From positions 1,622,142-1,686,141 of the forward strand of contig JAEVLN010000005.1 of NCBI GenBank assembly GCA_018350325.1: a stretch of 64,000 bases of DNA, written 5' to 3'. This document shows, one piece after another, positions 41,687-52,603 of this stretch. The stretch's first letter is position 1; each line of letters opens with the position of its first letter. This DNA comes from Globodera rostochiensis (lineage: Eukaryota; Nematoda; Chromadorea; Rhabditida; Heteroderidae). The notes under the pieces were generated by a model that saw only the letters and a list, made by a program, of their open reading frames with translations, had not been told where the DNA came from and made no database searches. The position numbers and the translations under genes were made by a program.

Positions 41687-44600
41687 CTACAAAATCCCAT
41701 TATCCTCTTCAGAAATTGTCGCTTCGATTAGCAAAGGCCGTCTCTCGTCAATGGTCACTGACTTCTTTGACTTTTTCGCAAATTTGCGTCCACTCCCGAA
41801 TTGGTCGTCCAGCTTCAACAAATGATCATTTTGTGCCATTTCCAGCGGAACCATTCTTCGGTAGAACACCAACCACATGGCCAACGTGGCACCGATGGCC
41901 TCCAACCCGACCAGCCAAACCTCCCGGGGTCCGTACTTTGTGTAGAGGGAGCTGAACCAAAATTACATCAAAAATATTAGAGGCCGAACTTGCAAACGTT
42001 GGGTGACTCCCACCTGATCACCAGCGGGCCGACCATCCGGGCGAGCAGTCCAACCATCTGAAGAAGACCTTCCTGCACTCCGTGCTCTCGGGCCCCCAAA
42101 ATGGCCGGAAACAATGTGTTCAACGCCATGTTTATGTTGGAGAAGGCCAACCCGACGGCGATCACGTAAATTGCGTAAAAATGCCACGGGTGCAGGGCCC
42201 GGACGGAAGAGCACCAGTCGAACCGATCCCGATCACAGCCGATCGCCTCACCCGTGTAATTTTGTAGGGCTAAATAAATAATAATTAATTTCTTAATCAA
42301 ATTTCTTTTATAATTAGCGTTTTTTCAGAAACTAAAATAATAAGTATATTAAATTAACACCTTTCCCTGAAAAAGTCATCACATGACCGGGTAAGAACGG
42401 ATACGAAAAAGTGAGCACATAAAAGGCACTTAGACAAACCATTGAAATGATAAGGGTGAGACGAAAATTGAGCCTTAAATTTATAATAATTATAATTTTG
42501 AAAGAAAAATTAAATTTTACTTTTTATCAACGCGAAAAACAATGTAAATAATGTAGATGAGAAAGTCGACGAGGAACATCAAAGATTGCTAAAATTCAAA
42601 ACTTAAGACTTTGTTGAAGTTTATTAAAATGTACCGCAACGGATGTGTACAGGACTGCTTGGGACCGATGCCATGAAAACATCAACATAGCCAGGGCACT
42701 GCCAATTCTTCAAATAAATAAAAATTTAATTTAAACTTTTGCGACACATTTTGTACGTCTCCAGCGTCGTGTACACAAACATTTGCGTGAAGCGAGTCAA
42801 ATAACACAGAAAAAGTGCAATTCGGTCATAGTCCGGCAATTGCTTCAAATGCTGCTGCTGCTGTTGATCATTCTAATGCCAAAAACAAATTGATAATAAC
42901 TCGTTATTTTGTTTGTTCGGGGGCAATAAAGAAAATAAAATGTTCTGAATGATCAATTTCGACCATCTCCATTTGAGTTGAAGCTTAAGTAAGGATTGTC
43001 GCATTTTTAAATCAATAAAAAAAAATATGTATTATAATTTTCCAAGCAACAATCGTTTCTTATCCGATTTTCCCGGCGGCCACCAATACGGTGGCTGGCC
43101 ACAAACCGTTTTAGCCGCGGTGTCGCACAATTCCACCCGTTTCTCACCCATAAACATTCGGACACAAAACAAATTGCCAATGTTCAGAAGGGATGCCAAA
43201 AGGGCTGGAGCTGTGTACATTGAAATGGACAGTTTTGGCAAGAAAAACACTTTGAGGCCGGGATAGCCAAGCGGGACAAACAGTGCTTGAAAAACTGAAA
43301 TAAAAGGGATTACGAACATTCATTTACATTAAAAGTATAAAAAACTCGGCGTCAGTAACAAAAAAGTGTTAATTTATTTAACAAATAAATTTAAAAATAA
43401 CAAAATCTTTATATAAAAAGATTGTTAACCAGGTCCTGCACTGAGTCCTAAAGCTGCCGCACATGCCACCAACGCAATTGCTTTGGGTCGGTCTTTTTCG
43501 GAATTTATTAATGACACATAGGCCTTCAGTAAGGTAAAATTGCCTAAAAATTAAAATTTTGTGTCTTTTATTTAACACATAAAGGGCTTTTCAGAAAGTT
43601 TTATTCTTCAGACACGATCCGATGCCGGCAACAAATCGAGCGATGCACAAAATATATTTGACTTTATTGGCAGGTGCCAGATCAACCGCTAAGTAAAGGC
43701 CGTTGCCGACAAACATCAACAGGAAACAGCTGTACAGAAGTGATCGAATCTGGCGAAATTGGTTTAATCTTCTGAATTCAAAAATGAATCAAACGCTTTT
43801 TAAAATATATTCTAAAGGATCAAAAAGAACAGCTGGCCCTGGACGCTATACCGTGCCCATTTTACACCAATTTGTAAGTTCTTTAATCATTTTGAGAAGG
43901 CGTACTTTTTTTATCCGAGTTGCCATGGCGCCGATAAACACGAAGCCCAGAATGTTGCCAAATGAATAAATTGCAATAATGTAACCGAACAAATTCTCTG
44001 TTGCATTTACATCCAACTCAATTTTAAAATGTTTTTTTAGCAAATTTCCAAATCAAAAAACTTTTTGTAAATAGGGCCACATTGAAGCATAAAAGATGGA
44101 AAATTGGATGGCCGAGCAAAAGGTCAAAAAGGCGGAAACGTAAACAGAACACCAATCCGACAACGGCCGCTAAATTTGTACGAATATTTCAAAAAATTAA
44201 AAAACAAAATGATATCAAATATTAAAAAAAATATGTTTTTAACCGCGGAAGTTCCATCACAACCAATCCCAAATTGATTCGTGACAGGCCGACGATTCGG
44301 AGGAGGTGAATAAGTTTTGTTCAATTCGGCACCGTCCAAAAGCAGCTTAGACCTCTCGTCGTCTTTTCGCCATTTGTCCAATTTATTGCCGTTTGGAATC
44401 GATTCATATTTTCGCAATTTTTCACAGCCCTAAAACAATTTTTAAATGTAGTTAAATTTAAAACGAATACAGTACGATATATTGTTTACAATATTAAGAA
44501 CAAAAAGTACGATAATTCGATTCGCCTTTCATCCCGTGCCGAAACTGACCCTCTCAAGAGCGGCCAGTACTTCGTCCGTCCGCCCCAATTTGGGCGGCCG

Positions 44601-44756
44601 AGTTGCGCGTCGACTGCCCATTCTTCGGTCGTCGGTCGCTTCACACCGCGGATTTGACCAGCGAAACTGTTCCGCCTCGGGCGGCGGGCTTCGTGCCAAT
44701 TGACGCGCGCGGTTTCGCGTTGTGCCATCCGCCGACGGAATGTGCCCAATGTTCAT
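41687..44756 (-). CDS. MFS carrier, MFSD8/CLN7-like
   Basis: Multi-pass carrier of the major facilitator superfamily; human MFSD8 is a lysosomal chloride channel/carrier. A GC-rich first exon (~44550-44756, MNIGHIPSADG) joins in phase 0 to GCEKLRKYESI (~44417). Next come WCSVYVSAFLTFCSAIQFSIFYASMWPYLQK (~44050-44160), IIAIYSFGNILGFVFIGAMATRIKK (~43890-43980), PALLASLLNIGNLFCV, a loop NDQQQQQHLKQLPDYDRIALFLCYLTRF (~42780-42880), HFYAIYVIAVGLAFSNINMALNTLFPA (~42090-42190) and the last helix LEAIGATLAMWLVFYRR (~41850-41905). WPYLQK and the YDRIA...RFTQ pattern match MFSD8. Both cytosolic tails carry a [DE]xxxLL signal: ERSKLL near the start and ERRPLL near the stop, as expected for lysosomal targeting. 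Several small exons are not placed exactly. Confidence 0.75.
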
Positions 44757-45269
44757 AACTTTTAGGCAATTTTCAACAACGTTGGCATCTCTCAGTGATT
44801 TAAATCAATGATTTCTGTTTTTCAAAAATTGTTTGAGGATTTCTGTCAAAAATGAATTGATCGGAATTTTGAGTCAATTTATGCCAAATTTGTTAAGAAT
44901 TTTCTTCTAAAGTTTTTAAATTGTTTGGTCACCAAAAAACAAGGAAAAGAAAGGGAAGATTTAACCCAACAGACAGCGGGGGGGGGGGGGGGGGGAATGT
45001 CGTAAAACCAAAAAAGGCAAATTGTTGGCCGATAAGGAAACGCAGCGGGGGGAAATTGGAAAAGAAAGGTGTGGGGAGTTGACTTGGACTATAAATGATA
45101 AATATATTTTTGATTAAATTAAAAAAGCAGAAAAATTTGTTAAATTCTCTTTAAATTCACTGGTAAAATCGCTCCGACAGCGGCGCTTGACAGCGCCGCG
45201 CCAAAAAATGATACAATGCCCAATTTTTATGACTGCTTTCTTTTCACATAAAATTGTTGAAATAAATAT
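44757..45269. other. Intergenic, carrier promoter side
   Basis: AT-rich sequence with an 18-base G tract at 44978-44995. No gene seen. Confidence 0.6.
44978..44995 (+). repeat. Poly-G tract of 18
   Basis: Uninterrupted G run upstream of the carrier gene on the non-coding side. Confidence 0.95.
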
Positions 45270-45515
45270 TCAATCGTCGAACTCGAGACTCTCGGAGAAG
45301 TCGTTGATGATCATCGGAATCCGGCGCTTTGGTTTCTGTCAATTCCAAAGTTTCCCTATTTCACGCACCCGTTTGTCTTTGAGTCGTTCCGCCGCCTCCC
45401 ATTTCGACTCCGACTCGGAGACGCTTTTAATCGATTCTAATTTATTTAAATTTCCAGTAACTAAATTGTTTTTAAATACAGAAATGTGCTTACCCGCTTT
45501 GTAAATATTATTCAT
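45270..45515 (-). pseudogene. Doubtful small gene with an in-frame TGA
   Basis: Minus strand: ATG at 45515 (MNNIYKA), a GTAAGC donor, an AAATTAG acceptor, then an open frame ESIKSVSESESKWEAAERLK...VREIGKLWN that stops at TGA (45339-45341). The same frame stays open after the stop (QKPKRRIPMIINDFSESLEF) to another TGA at 45270-45272, and the composition on both sides is that of a basic then acidic short protein. A 33-nt in-frame stretch bounded by GT and AG spans the TGA and could be a tiny intron. Otherwise the gene is truncated or decayed. It lies downstream of WDHD1 on the same strand. No family is recognised. Confidence 0.35.
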
Positions 45516-45980
45516 AAATTGAAAAGAAAATTTGAGACCGGAAAAATGGGGTGGGCGCGGATAAGAGATAGGGAGGGTGGGAACAAGTATGCTTCGAAAG
45601 TATAGCGCGAGTTGGGCAACGAAATCTGAACCGAACCAAAACTTTTCTGTTATCTCAACCCGAAACTTTTTGGCATGCGAAACGAAACCTTTCGGATATT
45701 TAAACCAATTTTTTTGGGTTATTCGAATCGAAATTATTCTGTTATCCGAAGAATGACCAAACCGAAGCTTTCCGGTATGCGAACCGACCCAATTTTTTTC
45801 GATTATCCGTCCGGGTCGGAGAATTAAGCCAAAAAAAACAAATTGCTTTAAAGGTAAAAATTAGAGCAAAAAGAACAATTATTAAGCATTTAAAAAGCAA
45901 AAAAAAAAAAATTGAGATGCTGAAAAAGGTGGTGAAGATCAAAAATCTCGTTAATTCCATATATCGTCGTCCAGTCACAT
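45516..45980. other. Degenerate repeat-like spacer downstream of WDHD1
   Basis: Between 45600 and 45830 words such as CGAAACTTTT, GGCATGCGAA and TTATCCG recur at loose intervals of 60-70 bp, like a decayed tandem or transposon interior. No ends were found and no gene seen. Confidence 0.4.
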
Positions 45981-48900
45981 TCACTTTTTCCGTCGCTCAG
46001 CAGCAGAAGACGCTGTCGATGCCGACTGTAATGTGTCAAAGAAGTCGGTAAATTCCGCCACATTGTCACGCGGCTGCTCCAAAAATCCACGATGGAACGA
46101 TGGGCCACCAACGGCGGTGACGGACTTTCCCAATTTGCCAGCGGCGATGTCGGGCGTTTTTTGTGGTGCTTTCTGAAGAAAAAATAAACATTAAAATATG
46201 CAAAAAATCGAAAAAACTCATACTGCCCCCCCCCTCACCTTCTTGAAGGGATTGTTCATGGGCGATGCATCCAGTAACATCGAGTCGGACAACGACGACA
46301 ACATCGATGAATTATTCATAGTGGTGTTGCTGCAGCCGACCGCAGCAACACCGCCATCTCCTCCAATACTGCTGCTGTTGATGACGTCCTGCTGCTGTTC
46401 ATTTGGTGAAATGTTGTGGTCTTTGTCAGCTACGGCATTCTCGTCGTTGTCATTCTCTGTCATTGTCAAATCCACCTCATCAATAAAGGTGGGATTAGTG
46501 ATGGAGGAAGAGGACACCGATGACTGAACTTTGGCACTCGGCTTCTGCTTTTTGACGCTTCACGGCATAATAAAAATCCAATTCTTTTCCATGGGTTAAT
46601 TGATCACTCACCCAGTCCCAATACGCAACGAATCCAGCAATGCGCTGGCAGTGGCTTTTCGCTTCGGCAACAACATTTTGTTTACGTTCGGGTTCATTAG
46701 CACAATTTCATCATCACCAGCAGCAGTTCGTCCTGCCTCATCTTGTGCTGTAAAAAAAGCATTTCGAATAAAGCAAAATGGTCCCACCTCCCTCTTCCAC
46801 CCTCCGGCAAAAAGAGGCATTGCCTGAGGCAGCACTCGTGCTCTGAAGTTGCTGCAGCTTTTTTCGCTGTTGTTCGGCCTCAACAGTTCGCAGATGTTCA
46901 CGCCCAATGGAAGCAATCTTAAGTATTCAAAAACAAAAACAAAAAATCCAAAAATCCGCGTCCCTTCATTTCACCTTCTCACTGAGAGCGGGCCGTTGAG
47001 CTTTGGCCGCATAGTTGCACATCGCCTGTATCACTTTGGGGTTGGTCGTCCGGTGAACAATTTCTGTCGCGCGTCCCTCCCGATTCAACTGACAAGAGAA
47101 TTCATACCCCAAACAAGAATTCGATAAGATTTTTGTTCAACCGACCTGGCACGAAACAGAGAACAGCTTGAGTAGATTGGACATGTAATTTTGGGTGAGT
47201 TGTGCGATTTGACGCGTTTGTTCGGCATCCAATGCCAAATTGTCGTTGTTCCCGCGCCGAACAACCATTTGTTGGACTTCGTTGACCATCAACTCGGCCT
47301 CCAATTTTCCACGTTCGGATTCCTTAAAAGATTGAAAAACAATTTAAAAATGCCGCTCCCCAAGACTACTCCCGCACCTGGTTCAGCATCGGCATTGTCC
47401 ATGGAACAGTTTCTGGTACAGATTTGGACCCAAAGGCTGGAAATTTTGCGTTACGACAATAAATGTGCCGAAATTGGTGCTGCGGCACTTCCTGCAGAGC
47501 GATAGGCCACAGAAAATCGGTTTCCGGATCACGGAGCAGTTCAGCGCCGCACAGAACCGGAAGCCAAAGGCCAACACCGCCGCCGGCGTTGGGGCCGGAC
47601 AAGTGGAGGCGAACGGTACATTCTCAAAAATAGCGATAAATCTGGCAGAAAAATTACTTAATATAAAGAAAGAATTGTAGAAAAACTTGAAAAAATTATA
47701 TCAACTAACCCTCATCCATTGCAACCAAACTGAAAATATTTCAAGTTTAAAGTGAATTTGGAATAATTGTTTCAAATTTTACTTGCCGCAGGGCGTAAAA
47801 TTCAACCAGCACAGACGGGAGAAGGGCGACAACGGAATTGCGCAGGTCCAATCCAACGACGGCGCGCATTCACCGGACAAAGCATTGACAGTGTAAACGG
47901 TAGCCGAAGCCTACGCAAATTTAAAAAGTTTGTACATTATGACATAAATTTAATAATTTGAATGGAATAAAAAGAACAAAGAATGAATATAAATATCAAA
48001 TATAATAGTTAAACAATTTCTTGCTACCCTATGTTCGTAGTCATCCTCCGAGTCCACAAGTACACCCCCCGTGGACGAAGCTATGGCCAATTTGTCCCCT
48101 CGGGCGGTCATTGTGAGAGGCGAAGTGGCCAATGAGACTTAAAACATATTTGGCCGTAATCGATAATTTGCCGATAAATTTAAAATTATTATTTATAACA
48201 TTAAAGTTTGTCGTTTACTAAAATTACCGTCCTTTTTTCGAACGGTAAAAATCGGTAAATTTTCCGTTTACCGCCGACACCAACCCATTTTTCAGCTTTA
48301 AATGGTAAATCACCAATAAAAACTAGCGAACAATCCATTTGCCAGACACTAATCTCCACCTCCCAAAATGCAAAAAGCATGTCACCGTCAAATGTTTTGC
48401 AGCATTTTAATTTTTTTGAGTTTTCCCCGCCCACCGATGAAGCGTTGGGTGCCGCCGGCGGTGAACACGCGCAGATGGCGCGCGTCGGTAGCCACCGCGA
48501 CGAAATTGCGTCCCACGCAAAGGAATTCGATGCGTTCTTCCGGCAACATCGGCTGGGACCAGACGCGCGAGCTGTGCTCCCCCCAGGCGGAGATGTGCTG
48601 GACGTACAGCTCACTATAAAATACGCAAATTTTTATGTTCGACGGACTAAATTATATAAACACAAAAAGTTTTAATTTATATTTTACCTTTCTTTGTTCG
48701 CATTGCTTTTGGAGGCCAATGCCACCAAATCCGTGTTCAGGTCGCCCAGCACATAATTGGGCACGTTGTTGTCGATCATCAGCTCAGAATGGACAGTGGC
48801 GTCGTGAAAAAGCACCTTTAAAACAAATTTACTCATTTCACAACAAAAAAGCTAGGATTATAAAAAAACTAAAAATAATGTAAGTACTGTAACAACTTTT

Positions 48901-51900
48901 TTTATTGACGAAAGTGCAAGACTTTTGTACCCATGTGCAGTCAGTCCTAGTTTAGGCGACCGACCCTTGTTGAGAATTGAAAATGATGAATTTGGCAGAA
49001 TGAATCTGGATGATAAGCCATGTCCACTAAATATCGAGGTGATGGAACGTCCCTACTGGAATTTGTTAAAACACAACTGAAAGGCCGGGACTGAGATCCT
49101 GGAGAGGGGGTGGACCGATCGAAAGGCCCCTCCCCTGGGGGGTCAATAAAAGGGGTGGAGGGGTCAGTCCGTTCCGATCTCGCCTTCTCCTGCTCGGGCC
49201 GAATCTTTCCGCGGGGGCGGCAGCCCGTTAAGGAGTGATTGATCACTGGGGAGGCAAACCGAGGCCGGGCACAAGCTTTACTTAACTAACTCAATTATCC
49301 AGATTCTTATGCCAAATTCATCATTTTCAATTCTGACCAGTCCAATTAAAGGCAAATTTTTAATTAGCTCTAAAAATAAGAATTAAAGGAAAATAAAGAT
49401 TAAAAATAGTTTACCTCAATGGTCGAATCGTCGTTGCTTTTGAAACTTTTGATCACTCCGTATGAGTTCCATGTCTAAATTATAGGGGATTTCTTTTTGA
49501 AAATGAAGAAAATTTCCCAATGGAAAATTGGTAGAAATAATCTCGGATCACAAATTGGGAATTTTTGGGACCGCTTAAACACTATGCGGGTTGCTCTTTC
49601 TGTGCCCTCCAACCGACCAAATATCGGTCCGCCGCCTCTCCAACCGCCGGCGTTGCACCGATGGCGAAACTTTTCGGCGGTCGCATGCCTTTGACGGTGA
49701 CGCATGGAACGACGGGCAAAAAAAAACATTTTTTTAAAATTACAGTGCATTTAATCGGCAATCCAAACCCCCCGAAATCTCTGTCAAATATTTAAAATGC
49801 CTCGCCCCATTTATTACCATAGGCGGCATTTGATGGAAAGCGGACGTCATACCGGCACCAACTCGTCGGCTTCCGGAAGAATCCCCCGCGGACGATTGGC
49901 CAACGAATTGACCAAATTGGTCAAAGCCGAACTGTGACTGGAATTAATAGACAGTGAAATTTTAAAGAAAGCTTTAAAATCGGTAATTTTTAATTCAAAA
50001 TGAGGTAAAATAAAAACGAATGTTTGCAACAGACCTTAATCAGTCCTAGATCAGTTTCCATCTCTGAAAACAAATGGAACAGTAATAATTAAATTCAAAA
50101 TAGAAACATTTATTTAATAAAATGCATTAATTTGCGAGTCTAACGAAAGTGGAAGGATTAAATTCCATTATGAATGGCACCTTCGTCTTCAGCCACCACC
50201 GAATTGGCGGCCCCGCCGCCGTCGTCAATGTCCACGACACTTTCGGACCTCGTCAACTCTTCAGCCGTCTGATCGTCAACAAAAGACGACGCCACCATTC
50301 TAGAGGATGAAGGCGTACAAAACCGCGGGTCGGGCAGGGCGACATCGGTGACGGAGCAAATGTAGCCCTATGAATTTTGGGGATAGAATGGCATAAGTGC
50401 TTTTGCTCAAAAGTCGCTTAACCTCGGAGCAGGCGGCCAAAAGCACGGTGTCTTCCTCCGATCGCCCTGCCGGTCTAAACGAATGTTTGAACGTTGCCCA
50501 AATTCACAAATTAATCTGTCAGATATGATCATTCATGTCAATTCAGAGATTACACGACCCAGTAATTGAACAGATCTTGATCAATTCAATCACTGATCGG
50601 ATCTGTTGATCTGTCACAGTTCGAGCAAAAAAGCTTTGATCAGATCAATTTTGGCCCATTTCTAACCTTGGTCTGAACAGAAGGGAAGTGATTGTGCCCA
50701 GGTCGGACGCAATTTGTGTGCGGATGGACAAAAGTTCATCGGCGCTCTGATGGCCATCGGCAGAAAGGCGCCACAGCGCCAACGCGCCGCGGAGAGTGGC
50801 GGCAGCGAGCAGAGAATGGCCGACGGGAGTGGGCCGAATCGCCAAAACGGAGAAAGTGTCCTAAACATTAAAAAATGGGCAAAAAATGTTATACATTCTT
50901 TTAAAAAACAAATTGCTAAGCGATAAACACACATAGGCCAAGTCCGCGTGGGTGAGCAGCGTCTGCTGCTCCCAACTGTCGGTGCTCAGCACGAACACGC
51001 CGCCTTTGCCCGCAATGAACAGCCGCTGCTGTCGTCGATTGTCAGCAGCATCGGTTGAACCACCGCCGTCACAATCCCAGCAACATTGCATCCGGGGACA
51101 GTCGGGTCTACAAAAAACAGAGGTCGGAGCTTTGCAAAGAAACCGCCCAAAATCAACCAAAAATCAGCAAAAACCACCAAAATTTACCTGCAGTGCCTTT
51201 CGGCACCGGGTAAAATTGTCACATTTTTTGTTCCCAACTAAACCGACGGACTTTGGATCCGAAAACTGTTGGTTCACCACGCGCTGACGGACAAGTGGCC
51301 GTTTGCCTGCCGAACCCGTCGGCTTCACCACCGGTCGAACCTGCAGAGAAACAAACATAAAGCCCCGCAGGGACATTTCTCCCTGACCGACCTCAACATA
51401 GCCATCGGCGGTAGACAACGCAAAATAAGCGCCGTCGGGTGAAATTGAAATGTTGACGATAACGGCTGAACAACAAAAAATAAAAGGGAATGAAAAGGCG
51501 AATTTACAAACCGTCACATTCGTATCGGTCAATGCTGAGCTCCCCGTCACTCTCCAACTTGCAACATTTGACGATAAAATCGCTGAAAAGGCCGGAATCG
51601 GGTTGAAAAAGAAATGCAAAAGCTGGCAGAGTTTTTCAAATAAACCAAAAAGTCGACAATTTAAATTCTCAAAAAGGAAAGCAATGCACTGGCCTGGAGC
51701 CGGCGATCAGATGCGTGCCGTTGCAGGCCAACGCGGTCAATTCCAGCGAGAACATCAGCAGCGGAGACGAGGAGAGGAACGCGGCCAACCCGTACTTGAC
51801 CACAACGTGCTGGTCATTCCCAGTGATAACGTCTTGGCCATGCTCAGCCACGTAAATGTCTTCGCCCTAGGAGAAAAAATCATCAACAAATTATTGTTTA

Positions 51901-52281
51901 TTGGGTTTTAAACGCACAAAAACTGCTAAAACTCCACGACAATTGCTGGCCGTGTTGCGAATGTCCACATCCAACGAGCCGTCCATGCCACAGGTCCACA
52001 GGCCGAATGTCTCATCCGAACTGCAGCAGAACACCTGCGCAATAGAATATATAAAAAGCAAAAAAAAGGGATTTTAAATAAATCCTTAAAATGAGTACGG
52101 CGTGACCCACAGTTCATTGTTTGCTGATCGGAATGAGCTGATCACCTAGTGCCCCTGGACCGGTCATTGGACTGGTCCATCTCACCCAAAAACGCACCGT
52201 TTCCGCATCGTTGCCGCTCTGATCGGTGGCCAAGCTCAGAATGCCCGGCGCATGGATATGCTTTGAGCGTGTCACAACCAT
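45981..52281 (-). CDS. WDHD1/AND-1/Ctf4 homologue
   Basis: Replisome adaptor that links the CMG helicase with DNA polymerase alpha. The start MVVTRSKHIHAPGILSL (ATG at 52281) leads into WD40 blades: FGLWTCGMDGSLD (~51990), VAEHGQDVITGNDQHVVVKY and LTALACNGTHLIAGS (~51700-51850), IVNISISPDGAYFALSTADG (~51410), AATLRGALALWRLSADG (~50760). An acidic Ser-rich linker (50160-50300) follows, then the SepB/Mcl1 middle domain: KSFAIGATPAVGE (~49640), ELYVQHISAWGEHSSRVWSQ and FLCVGRNFVAVATDARHLRV (48430-48620), SPLTMTARGDKLAIASS (~48080), then helices ending LLKLFSVSCQ (~47150) and EIVHRTTNPKVIQAM. The C-terminus is disordered (NNPFKK, stop 45981-45983). No HMG box, which vertebrate WDHD1 has, was seen. 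Some mid-gene exons are not exactly placed. Confidence 0.87.
48972..49336. mobile_element. Foldback element in a WDHD1 intron
   Basis: Arms of 40 bp, 48972-49011 and 49297-49336, are inverted copies with few mismatches (shared core AATTGAAAATGATGAATTTG). The middle (49080-49265) is GC-rich, unlike the host intron. No open frame of interest and no clear target duplication. Confidence 0.7.
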
Positions 52282-52603
52282 TATATATTTCGCTTTTCAG
52301 TTCAAAACATTTTAGAAACAATTAATTTAAAATGATATAAATATTTGTTAAATGATGACAACGAGCAGTAAAAAAGTAATAAAAATTTGAATAAAAAACA
52401 TTTTAAAACGCACCAAAATGGGGGAAAACAAACAGATTGATAGATTTATGTGCATGATATCAAAATGAAGGCGCAATTAATCATTTAAGCGAAAAATTGA
52501 AGCTTTTGGTTAAGTTGAAGGAGCGACTAAAAGAAAGTATGCAAATGATTTCGAATAAATTTTGTCTTGATCAGCCAACCCTCTCTGATCATTTAACGAA
52601 GTT
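52282..52603. other. Intergenic, WDHD1 promoter and LEM-4 3' end
   Basis: About 320 bp of AT-rich sequence between two minus-strand genes. It should contain the WDHD1 promoter; no TATA box stands out. No gene seen. Confidence 0.55.

Noticed and set aside
51450..51911. Plus-strand open frame of 153 codons
   Set aside because: It lies opposite WD40 exons of WDHD1 and crosses their introns, with no family resemblance.
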